Shown here in pieces: positions 7,773 to 13,271 of a stretch of DNA of 13,271 nucleotides. This DNA is from CAZIHO01 sp964538875. Its GTDB lineage: Bacteria > Pseudomonadota > Gammaproteobacteria > Chromatiales > Chromatiaceae. Each line of letters starts with the position of its first letter. The stretch's first letter is position 1. Location of the stretch: positions 1-13,271 of the forward strand of contig CAZIHO010000101.1 in the NCBI GenBank assembly GCA_964538875.1, in the 5' to 3' direction. A program made the translations under genes and the position numbers. The notes below the pieces were generated by a model, which was not told the origin of the DNA, did not search any database, and worked only from the letters and a program-made list of their open reading frames with translations.

Positions 7773-8771
7773 GTGCCGGATCGGCTCGCGGCCGTGACGG
7801 CGGAGCAACAACGCCTGCTCAGCCTGGGCATGGCCGTGATCCGCACCGAGGCCAGCGCGGTGGCCGCGCTGGAGGAGCGCATCGACGCCGCCTTCGCCCG
7901 CGCCTGTTGCCTGATGCTGGCCTGCCGGGGGCGCATCGTGGTACTGGGCATGGGCAAATCCGGGCATGTGGGCGGTAAGATTGCCGCCACCCTGGCCAGC
8001 ACCGGCAGCCCGGCATTTTTCGTCCATCCCGGTGAGGCGAGCCATGGCGACCTGGGCATGATTACCTCCCAGGATGTGGTGCTGGCCCTATCCAATTCCG
8101 GCCAAACCGACGAACTGTTGCACATTCTGCCCCTCATCAAGCGCCTGGGTGTGCCCCTGGTAGCCCTCACCGGCAACCCGGAATCGACCCTGGCCAAGGA
8201 AGCGACCGTGAACATCGACGTGAGCGTGGCCAAGGAAGCCTGTCCCCTGGGCCTAGCGCCCACCGCCAGCACCACCGCCGCCCTGGCCATGGGCGACGCC
8301 CTGGCGGTGGCTCTGTTGGAGAGCCGGGGTTTCACCGCCGAGGATTTTGCCCGCTCCCATCCGGCCGGCGTGCTGGGCCGGCGGCTACTGCTGCATGTGA
8401 GCGACGTAATGCGGACCGGCGCCGAGATCCCCTGGGTGCGCCAGGACGCCTGGCTCAGCGAAACCCTGCTGGAAATGTCCAACAAGGGGCTCGGCATGGC
8501 AGCCATCTTGGACGCGGACCACCGGGTGGTGGGCATCTATACGGACGGGGACCTGCGCCGCACCCTGGACCGGCAACTGGACCTCCGCGCCACCCAGGTC
8601 GCCCAGGTAATGACGCCCCGGCCCAAGATCACCGCCCCCGGCGTCCTGGCGGCGGAAGCCCTACAACTGATGGAGCGGAATAAGATTAACGGATTGTTGG
8701 TGACGGACGAGCAAAACCGCCTGATCGGCGCCTTGAACATGCACGACCTGTTGCGGGCGCGGGTGCTATGA
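7773..8771 (+). CDS. kdsD: Arabinose 5-phosphate isomerase KdsD
   Basis: This 332-residue cytoplasmic enzyme interconverts ribulose 5-phosphate and arabinose 5-phosphate, the first step toward the LPS sugar Kdo. E. coli KdsD has 328 residues and aligns throughout. The SIS domain carries GMGKSGH (59-65), and the E. coli catalytic residues K59, E111, E152 and H193 correspond here to K62, E114, E155 and H196. Two CBS domains fill residues from about 207 to the end. The start is GTG at 7773: there is no in-frame ATG between the upstream stop (7722-7724) and the conserved region. The only ribosome-site-like sequence is GGGA 12 bases away, so the exact start is uncertain (GTG at 7794 is the alternative). 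It leads the operon and overlaps kdsC by 4 bases. Confidence 0.95.
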   Translation: MPDRLAAVTAEQQRLLSLGMAVIRTEASAVAALEERIDAAFARACCLMLACRGRIVVLGMGKSGHVGGKIAATLASTGSPAFFVHPGEASHGDLGMITSQDVVLALSNSGQTDELLHILPLIKRLGVPLVALTGNPESTLAKEATVNIDVSVAKEACPLGLAPTASTTAALAMGDALAVALLESRGFTAEDFARSHPAGVLGRRLLLHVSDVMRTGAEIPWVRQDAWLSETLLEMSNKGLGMAAILDADHRVVGIYTDGDLRRTLDRQLDLRATQVAQVMTPRPKITAPGVLAAEALQLMERNKINGLLVTDEQNRLIGALNMHDLLRARVL

Positions 8772-9316
8772 GCGCCCTGGACCTGATGGCCCCCAACCCC
8801 GAGGTGGAACGGCGCGCCCGCGCCCTGGCGCTGCTGCTGTTGGACGTGGACGGGGTGCTGACCGACGGCAGCCTCTACCTCAGCGACGACGGTCAGGAAT
8901 ACAAGGCATTCCACTCCCGGGACGGCCACGGCATGGTCATGTTGCAGAATACCGGGGTACGAATCGGCATCATCACCGGCCGCTCGTCGGAAGTGGTTCG
9001 ACGGCGCATGGAAGCTCTGGGCGTGCAGCATGTGCATCAAGGTGCCAGGGACAAACTGGGCGTCTACCAGAAATTGCGCGCCGAGTTGGGCCTGGCGGAT
9101 GAGCAAATCGGCTTCGTGGGCGACGACATCGTGGATCTGGCGGTCATGCGCCGGGTCGGCCTGGCGGTGGCGGTCCAGGATGCCCATCCCCTGGTCAAAC
9201 GCCATGCCCACTGGCATACCCGGCACCCAGGCGGACGGGGCGCGGTGCGGGAAGTGTGCGAAATCATCATGGCGGCTCAGGGCACCCTGTCCGGCGTGCT
9301 GGAAACCTACCTATGA
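8768..9316 (+). CDS. kdsC: Kdo 8-phosphate phosphatase KdsC
   Basis: This 182-residue HAD-superfamily phosphatase removes phosphate from Kdo 8-phosphate to release Kdo. HAD motif I is LDVDGVLTDG, with D26 (nucleophile) and D28. Motif II is the threonine T70 in IITGRSSE. The motif III lysine is K96 in GARDKLGVY. Motif IV is GFVGDDIVD, with D119 and D120. There is no cap domain, as in the compact tetrameric C0-type KdsC family (E. coli 188 aa). The ATG overlaps the kdsD stop (ATGA) and has almost no ribosome site of its own, so translation is probably coupled to kdsD. It also overlaps lptC by 4 bases. Confidence 0.96.
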   Translation: MSALDLMAPNPEVERRARALALLLLDVDGVLTDGSLYLSDDGQEYKAFHSRDGHGMVMLQNTGVRIGIITGRSSEVVRRRMEALGVQHVHQGARDKLGVYQKLRAELGLADEQIGFVGDDIVDLAVMRRVGLAVAVQDAHPLVKRHAHWHTRHPGGRGAVREVCEIIMAAQGTLSGVLETYL

Positions 9317-9885
9317 ACCGGTCCCGGCGCAGCCTGCTGCTCGGCACCCTGTTGGTGCTACTGGCGGTCGGCAGCCTATGGTTGAATTTGACTACCACCG
9401 ACGACCTGCCCAGGGGCACCCGTCGACCCCATACGCCGGATTATTGGGTGGAAGGCACGAACGCTCTGCTCACCGATAAGGAGGGACGCCCGGTTCAGCG
9501 TCTCCAGGCGCCCCTGCTGCACCACTATCCGGATGACCAGAGTACCGAGATTCAAGAGCCCCTCCTGCTCATCTACGAACCGGACTTTCCACCTTGGCAC
9601 GTTCACTCGGAGCGGGGCTGGGTTTCGCCGGACGGGGAACTGGTGCTGCTCCAGGGCGAAGTGGTGATCGACCGGGAACCCAGCGCCAGGAACCAGCCCC
9701 TGCACCTCATCACTCGGGATCTGCGGGTGCAGCCCAAGGAAGAGTACGCGGAGACGGACCAGCCGGTCCGGGCCGAGAGTGGAGCCAATTGGGTGGAAGC
9801 CCACGGCTTACGGGCCTGGCTCCGGTCGCCGGTCCGCATTAAACTGCTGGCCGACGTGAAAGCCTACTATGAAGGCCTACCCTAA
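9313..9885 (+). CDS. lptC: LPS export protein LptC
   Basis: This 190-residue protein has the length of E. coli LptC (191 aa). It has one N-terminal transmembrane segment (about residues 7-25, after the basic MNRSRR) and a periplasmic LptC/beta-jellyroll domain. LptC sits with LptBFG in the inner membrane and hands LPS to LptA. The periplasmic part is less conserved than the other genes here, so the call rests on length, topology, a family-like region (DYWVEGTNALLTDKEGRPVQ, about 43-62) and strict context between kdsC and lptA. The ATG overlaps the kdsC stop, with GGA about nine bases upstream. A longer in-frame start within kdsC is unlikely. Confidence 0.92.
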   Translation: MNRSRRSLLLGTLLVLLAVGSLWLNLTTTDDLPRGTRRPHTPDYWVEGTNALLTDKEGRPVQRLQAPLLHHYPDDQSTEIQEPLLLIYEPDFPPWHVHSERGWVSPDGELVLLQGEVVIDREPSARNQPLHLITRDLRVQPKEEYAETDQPVRAESGANWVEAHGLRAWLRSPVRIKLLADVKAYYEGLP

Positions 9886-9895
9886 GGGATTCTGC

Positions 9896-10414
9896 ATGGA
9901 ATTTTTTCTGTTTCGCACCCGTATCGTCCCGCTCCTGCTGTGGGGCGCAGCTCTGGGCTGGTCGGCGACCGTCGCCGCCTTGTCTGACGACAGCAGCAAA
10001 CCTATCCAAATCGCCGCCGACGGCGTGGAAATGGACGAGGCCAAGGGCACCAGCGTCTACACCGGCAATGTGGAGGTCCAGCAGGGCAGCATCCGCCTGT
10101 GGGCGGATCAGGTGACGGTGCACCACCAGCCGGACCGTAAGCCCCAGCGCTTCGTGGCGGTGGGCAAGCCGGCCCGCTACCGGCAGTTGATGGATAACAA
10201 CAAGGGCGAGGTCAAGGCCCGGGCGCTGCGCATGGAATACGACGCCAACAGCGAGGAAATCAACCTCTACGACGACGCCCACCTGTCCCAGGGCAAGGAC
10301 ACCTTCCAGAGCGACCGCATCCTCTACGACCGCAACAAGGCGCTGGTGAAGGCCGGCGCCAGCGCCAAGGGCAAGCAGCGGGTCAACATCTCCATCGATC
10401 CGAATAAAAAGTGA
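9896..10414 (+). CDS. lptA: LPS transport periplasmic protein LptA
   Basis: This 172-residue precursor has an N-terminal signal peptide: a hydrophobic core at about 9-22, with likely cleavage after TVAA at residue 28. An OstA/LptA beta-jellyroll domain follows from about residue 35 (PIQIAADGVEMDE, then the TGNVEVQQGSIRLWAD strand region). LptA forms the periplasmic bridge that carries LPS from LptC to LptD. A start at 9869 is also in frame and would overlap lptC by 17 bases. The ATG at 9896 is preferred because AAGGGA lies six bases upstream and it gives a normal signal peptide. The GTG of lptB overlaps its stop. Confidence 0.94.
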   Translation: MEFFLFRTRIVPLLLWGAALGWSATVAALSDDSSKPIQIAADGVEMDEAKGTSVYTGNVEVQQGSIRLWADQVTVHHQPDRKPQRFVAVGKPARYRQLMDNNKGEVKARALRMEYDANSEEINLYDDAHLSQGKDTFQSDRILYDRNKALVKAGASAKGKQRVNISIDPNKK

Positions 10415-11136
10415 GCGTACTTACCGCCATCGACCTGGCCAAGGGATTCCGCCACCGCCAGGTGGTCCAGGGTATCAGTCTCGCGGTGGAAAGCGGCGAA
10501 GTAGTGGGTCTGCTGGGACCCAACGGCGCCGGCAAGACCACCAGTTTCTATATGCTGGTGGGACTGATTCCGGCGGATAGCGGTCAGGTGATCCTGGACG
10601 GCCAGGATATCACCGGCTTGCCCATGCACCAGCGGGCCCGGCGCGGCGTGGGCTATCTGCCCCAAGAATCTTCCGTGTTCCGCAAGTTGAGTGTGCAGGA
10701 CAACCTGCGGGCGGTGCTGGAAATCGGCGGACAGCTCAAACGCGATGCCATCGAGGAACGCTGCCTGGCCCTGTTGGAGGAATTCGGCATCGCTCACCTG
10801 CGGGAAAATTCCGCTAACTCCCTGTCCGGCGGTGAACGGCGACGCCTGGAAATCGCCCGCTCCCTGGCGTTGCAGCCCCGCTTCATGCTGCTGGACGAAC
10901 CCTTCGCCGGCATCGATCCCATCGCGGTCAGCGAGATCAAGAAGATCGTCACCCATCTCCGGGACCGCAAAATCGGCGTGCTCATCACCGATCATAACGT
11001 GCGGGAGACGCTGGATATCTGCGACCGGGCCTACATCATCAGTAATGGCCAAGCCATCGCCCACGGTACCCCGGGTGAGTTGTTGCGCAATCCTCAGGTG
11101 CGCATCGTCTATCTGGGCGAACACTTCTCCATGTAG
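10411..11136 (+). CDS. lptB: LPS export ABC transporter ATPase LptB
   Basis: This 241-residue ABC ATPase matches the length of E. coli LptB. It powers extraction of LPS from the inner membrane with LptFG. The sequence shows Walker A GPNGAGKT (36-43), Q-loop Q85, signature LSGGE (138-142), Walker B FMLLDEP with D162 and E163, and H-loop H195. All are intact, so the enzyme should be active. It starts with GTG overlapping the lptA stop (GTGA) and lacks a good ribosome site, so it is probably translated by coupling. It is the last gene of the plus-strand operon. rpoN, the usual next gene in many proteobacteria, is not there, and a convergent gene ends one base away. Confidence 0.97.
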   Translation: MSVLTAIDLAKGFRHRQVVQGISLAVESGEVVGLLGPNGAGKTTSFYMLVGLIPADSGQVILDGQDITGLPMHQRARRGVGYLPQESSVFRKLSVQDNLRAVLEIGGQLKRDAIEERCLALLEEFGIAHLRENSANSLSGGERRRLEIARSLALQPRFMLLDEPFAGIDPIAVSEIKKIVTHLRDRKIGVLITDHNVRETLDICDRAYIISNGQAIAHGTPGELLRNPQVRIVYLGEHFSM

Positions 11137-11137
11137 A

Positions 11138-12940
11138 TCAGCCGGCATCGCTGACCGGCACCACTCGCAGGACTTCCTCCGGCGTGGTCAGGCCCGCGTG
11201 CACCTTGCGGGCGCCGCTGATACGCAGGGACTCGCGTCCCTCCTTGGCGCCCAGGCGCCGCACCGCGTCCAAGTCGGTTTGGGGGCCGATCAAAGCCCGC
11301 ACCCCCTCGGTGAGGCGCAAGGTCTCGTAAATGCCGATGCGCCCCCGAAAGCCGGTATGGCGGCATTCATCGCAGCCCACGGCCCGGTACACCTGGCTTG
11401 GCGGAGGAAACTTCCAGCCGGCCACCAGCGCCTCCCAGGTGCGGGGCTCCAGGTCGGTGGCCTGCTTACATTGGGGACAAAGGGTACGCACCAGACGCTG
11501 GGCGACAATGCCCAACAGGGTCGCGGCAATCAGATAAGGCGGCACGCCGATGTCCATCAGCCGGGTAATGGCGGTAGCAGCGTCATTGGTGTGTAGGGTG
11601 GATAACACCAGATGCCCGGTGAGGGCGGCCTGGATCGCCATGCCGGCGGTTTCCGGATCCCGCACCTCCCCCACCATGATGATGTCCGGGTCCTGGCGCA
11701 TCAGAGTGCGCACGCCGGTGGCGAAATCCAGGCCAATGCCGTGATGGACCTGCATCTGATTAAACGAGGGCTCCACCATTTCGATGGGGTCCTCGATGGT
11801 GGATACGTTCACCTCCGGCCGGGCCAGGTGCTTGAGGGTCGAATAGAGGGTGGTGGTCTTGCCGGACCCGGTGGGGCCGGTCACCAGAACGATGCCGTGG
11901 GTGTGGGAAGTCATATCCTCCCAAGCGCGGGCGTCACCCTGGCTGAACCCCAGGTCGGTCAGGCTCCGCACCAGCACCTGGGGATCGAAAATGCGCATCA
12001 CCAGCTTTTCGCCGAACGCGGTAGGCATGGTGGACAGGCGTAATTCCACCTCCTGACCCAGGGGCGTGCGGGTCTTGACCCGCCCGTCCTGGGGCTTGCG
12101 CTTCTCCACGATGTCCATGCGCCCTAAGACCTTGATGCGGGCGGTGACGGCCCCTAGCACCGGCGCCGGCATCTGATAGACGTTATGCAACACGCCGTCG
12201 ATACGGAACCGCACATTGCCTGTGGAACGGCGCGGCTCCAGGTGAATATCGCTGGCGCGCTGATCGAAGGCGAATTGCAGCAGCCAGTCCACGATATGCA
12301 CCACGTGGTGGTCGTTGGCATCCAGCTTGCCCGCCTTGCCCAGATCCACCAAGGCTTCCAGATCCGTGACAGCGGCGGGTTGTTCACCCAGCCGGTTGCG
12401 GCCCCGGGCGCCCTGCATGGAGCGGCTCAGTCCAAACAGCTCCGCTTGGTAGCGGGCGATTTCCACCGGATTGGCGAACACCCGCCGGATATCTTTGCGC
12501 AGGATGCGGGACAGCTCGTTTTCCCACTCGCGCAGCAGGGGCTCGCAGGTGGCGAACACCACTGCGTCCTCCAGCACCTGCACCGGCAAGATGCCGAAAC
12601 GGGTCGCGTAGGCTAGGGACACCACGCCGGTCACCGCGTCCATGTCGATCTTGAGGGGATCGATGCGCAGATAGGGCAGATCCACCTGGGTGGCGAACCA
12701 ACTGGTCAGGGATTCCAGGGTCAGCAGCAGGCTGGGATCGCGCCGTTCCGGCAGATTCTTGCCTGCCAGCCAGACCAGGGGATGCAAGGTCACCCGCACG
12801 TCCCGGCCGCCTTCCCACAGGCGCTGGAGTTCGTCGGCGCTGGCTTGGGTGAGATAGCCATCCGCCACCATCAGGGGCAAGACATCCGCTAGGTCGAGCC
12901 GGCGTTCGGCGACCCAAGAGCCAAAGGGAGTCCGGTTCAT
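11138..12940 (-). CDS. GspE/PulE/PilB family secretion or pilus-assembly ATPase
   Basis: This 600-residue hexameric-type ATPase would drive type II secretion or type IV pilus assembly at the cytoplasmic side of the inner membrane. The N-terminal third is the divergent T2SSE_N/MshEN-like region (about 75-170). The motor domain has Walker A GPTGSGKT (355-362), an Asp box TIEDPIE (381-387), a Walker B region IIMVGEVRD (420-428) with E425, a His box (about 441-455), and a zinc-binding tetracysteine motif (C488, C491, C523, C526). I chose the ATG at 12940 because AGGGA lies five bases upstream; a GTG at 12982 is in frame but lacks support. No other secretion or pilus gene is in the window, so the partner system is unknown and I give no symbol. 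It is not a PilT-type retraction ATPase, which would be much shorter. Confidence 0.88.
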   Translation of the reverse strand: MNRTPFGSWVAERRLDLADVLPLMVADGYLTQASADELQRLWEGGRDVRVTLHPLVWLAGKNLPERRDPSLLLTLESLTSWFATQVDLPYLRIDPLKIDMDAVTGVVSLAYATRFGILPVQVLEDAVVFATCEPLLREWENELSRILRKDIRRVFANPVEIARYQAELFGLSRSMQGARGRNRLGEQPAAVTDLEALVDLGKAGKLDANDHHVVHIVDWLLQFAFDQRASDIHLEPRRSTGNVRFRIDGVLHNVYQMPAPVLGAVTARIKVLGRMDIVEKRKPQDGRVKTRTPLGQEVELRLSTMPTAFGEKLVMRIFDPQVLVRSLTDLGFSQGDARAWEDMTSHTHGIVLVTGPTGSGKTTTLYSTLKHLARPEVNVSTIEDPIEMVEPSFNQMQVHHGIGLDFATGVRTLMRQDPDIIMVGEVRDPETAGMAIQAALTGHLVLSTLHTNDAATAITRLMDIGVPPYLIAATLLGIVAQRLVRTLCPQCKQATDLEPRTWEALVAGWKFPPPSQVYRAVGCDECRHTGFRGRIGIYETLRLTEGVRALIGPQTDLDAVRRLGAKEGRESLRISGARKVHAGLTTPEEVLRVVPVSDAG

Positions 12941-13075
12941 CAATGTCCCTGTATCTGTAGCGCCTCGGGATACTCGGAGCACCGGGGTGCGGGTCCCAGC
13001 CCGGTGGCGGACATCATAAACCGCATCGGCAAGGGATGATGCTGTCCCGGCACCCAGTTCTTATTCGGCGACAAC

Positions 13076-13106
13076 AAAAAAAGCCGCTCAGCCATGCTGA
13101 ACAGCC
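13076..13106 (-). terminator. Rho-independent terminator of the gene entering at the right edge
   Basis: Read on the minus strand, GCTGTTCAGC and GCTGAGCGGC form a 10-pair stem (two G-U pairs) around an ATG loop (13083-13105). It is followed by seven Ts (13076-13082) and then GTTG. This is a textbook intrinsic terminator. It lies about 110 bases past the stop codon at 13213-13215 and would insulate the ATPase gene from that upstream transcript. Confidence 0.88.
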
Positions 13107-13120
13107 ATCATCATCAAACT

Positions 13121-13205
13121 ATCGGGATGCCCGATGGTCCCTAGGGGATAGGGACCTTAGGCAAGCACCTCCTTGTGCTTGAAGGTTCGCGGCCCAGTGG
13201 CCGCG
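13121..13205 (-). ncRNA. Run of four back-to-back hairpins in a 3' UTR, possible 3'-derived small RNA
   Basis: Four different perfect inverted repeats follow one another between the stop at 13213 and the terminator. They are 13121-13135 (6-base arms, 3-base loop), 13136-13156 (7-base arms, 7-base loop), 13162-13181 (7-base arms, 6-base loop) and 13188-13205 (7-base arms, 4-base loop). The third can be extended by five pairs across a 3-base bulge (13154-13158 with 13182-13186), which competes with the second. With the terminator this makes a highly structured segment of about 130 bases. Orientation is inferred from the terminator and upstream stop. It may be a stable 3' UTR, a processed small RNA, or transcript protection. 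I recognise no known RNA family. Confidence 0.5.
13162..13181 (-). promoter_or_regulatory. Hairpin with a CsrA/RsmE-type ANGGAN loop
   Basis: On the minus strand, a 7-pair stem (CAAGCAC/GTGCTTG) closes the hexaloop AAGGAG. The stretch ACAAGGAGGT fits the RsmE/CsrA recognition motif (A/U)CANGGANG(U/A) at every position, with GGA in the loop and a C-G closing pair. The loop is also a Shine-Dalgarno-like sequence, but no sensible start codon and reading frame follows. CsrA binding is an inference from motif and shape. Confidence 0.45.
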
Positions 13206-13212
13206 TCCTAGA

Positions 13213-13271
13213 TTATTTGGTCGCCGCAGCGGCCGGAGCCTGGGGAGCGGCCGGAGGCGCGACGGGCGGGT
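13213..13271 (-). CDS. C-terminal fragment of an Ala/Pro-rich protein (cut by window edge)
   Basis: Only the last 18 or so complete codons are in the window. They read as an Ala/Pro-rich tail ending APAAAATK followed by TAA (13213-13215). The reading is supported by the composition of the tail and by a strong terminator about 110 bases downstream in the same direction. Tails of this kind occur in several unrelated proteins (histone-like, periplasmic or envelope proteins), so no function can be given. Confidence 0.55.
   Translation of the reverse strand, partial: PPVAPPAAPQAPAAAATK

Noticed and set aside
7531..7797. An 88-codon plus-strand frame starting with TTG between lldE and kdsD.
   Set aside because: It has no ribosome site, begins inside the lldE promoter -35 box, overlaps the kdsD start and has an odd Trp-rich composition with no recognisable motif.
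7509..8536. Minus-strand open frames covering the kdsD start and the intergenic region.
   Set aside because: They overlap the lactate promoter and the conserved KdsD coding region, have no family resemblance, and are best explained as antisense of kdsD.
11138..11159. Inverted repeats (TCAGC/GCTGA and GCCGG/CCGGC) just past lptB as a bidirectional terminator.
   Set aside because: The stems are only 5 bases, the two repeats overlap each other and no T run follows on either strand.
13013..13018. TATGAT on the minus strand as a -10 box for the ATPase gene.
   Set aside because: A promoter is expected between the terminator and 12940, but no hexamer resembling TTGACA lies 16 to 18 bases upstream, so this is not supported as a feature.
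13143..13174. A short leader peptide following the AAGGAGG sequence on the minus strand.
   Set aside because: The ribosome-site-like bases are held in a hairpin, the nearest start would be TTG inside the stem, and the frame stops after seven codons.
13121..13205. CRISPR array or REP-type repeat.
   Set aside because: The four inverted repeats differ from each other in sequence and spacing; nothing is directly repeated.

Overview
This is a GC-rich, densely coding window of about 13.3 kb with two operons of Gram-negative type plus the edges of a third locus. The organism is most likely a gammaproteobacterium. The Kdo and LPS-transport genes (kdsD-kdsC-lptC-lptA-lptB) show a Gram-negative cell, and the lactate permease and KdsD resemble their E. 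coli counterparts throughout. A betaproteobacterium is not excluded, and I cannot name a genus.

Positions 38-7447 (minus strand) hold a complete lactate-utilisation operon, transcribed lldE-lldG-lldF-dld-lldP. LldE, LldG and LldF form the iron-sulfur L-lactate dehydrogenase (LutA, LutC and LutB in Bacillus naming). The 926-residue flavin and Fe-S protein is a Dld-II type D-lactate dehydrogenase, and LldP is the lactate permease. The first four genes overlap by 4 to 8 bases; lldP follows after 58 bases. Both lactate enantiomers could be imported and oxidised to pyruvate from one transcript.

Positions 7448-7772 form the divergent control region. Just upstream of lldE is an AT-rich segment with a good sigma-70 promoter (TTGACA-18-TATAGT). 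A perfect palindrome of the LldR/PdhR (GntR/FadR family) type covers the expected transcription start. A second near-perfect operator lies 97 bases further upstream, giving an operator pair that flanks the promoter as in the E. coli lldPRD operon. No regulator gene is present in the window.

Positions 7773-11136 (plus strand) carry kdsD, kdsC, lptC, lptA and lptB, which make the Kdo precursor and move LPS to the outer membrane. They are overlapping or spaced by 10 bases or fewer. The usual next gene, rpoN, is absent. Instead a convergent gene for a GspE/PulE/PilB-type secretion or pilus ATPase ends one base after lptB (11138-12940, minus).

Positions 12941-13271 contain the upstream region of that ATPase gene, a strong minus-strand terminator, a run of four different back-to-back hairpins, and the last codons of an Ala/Pro-rich protein. 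One hairpin presents a loop that matches the CsrA/RsmE recognition motif exactly. This structured 3' UTR, possibly a 3'-derived small RNA, and the dual lactate operator are the least ordinary parts of the window. I found no mobile element, CRISPR array, tRNA or rRNA.
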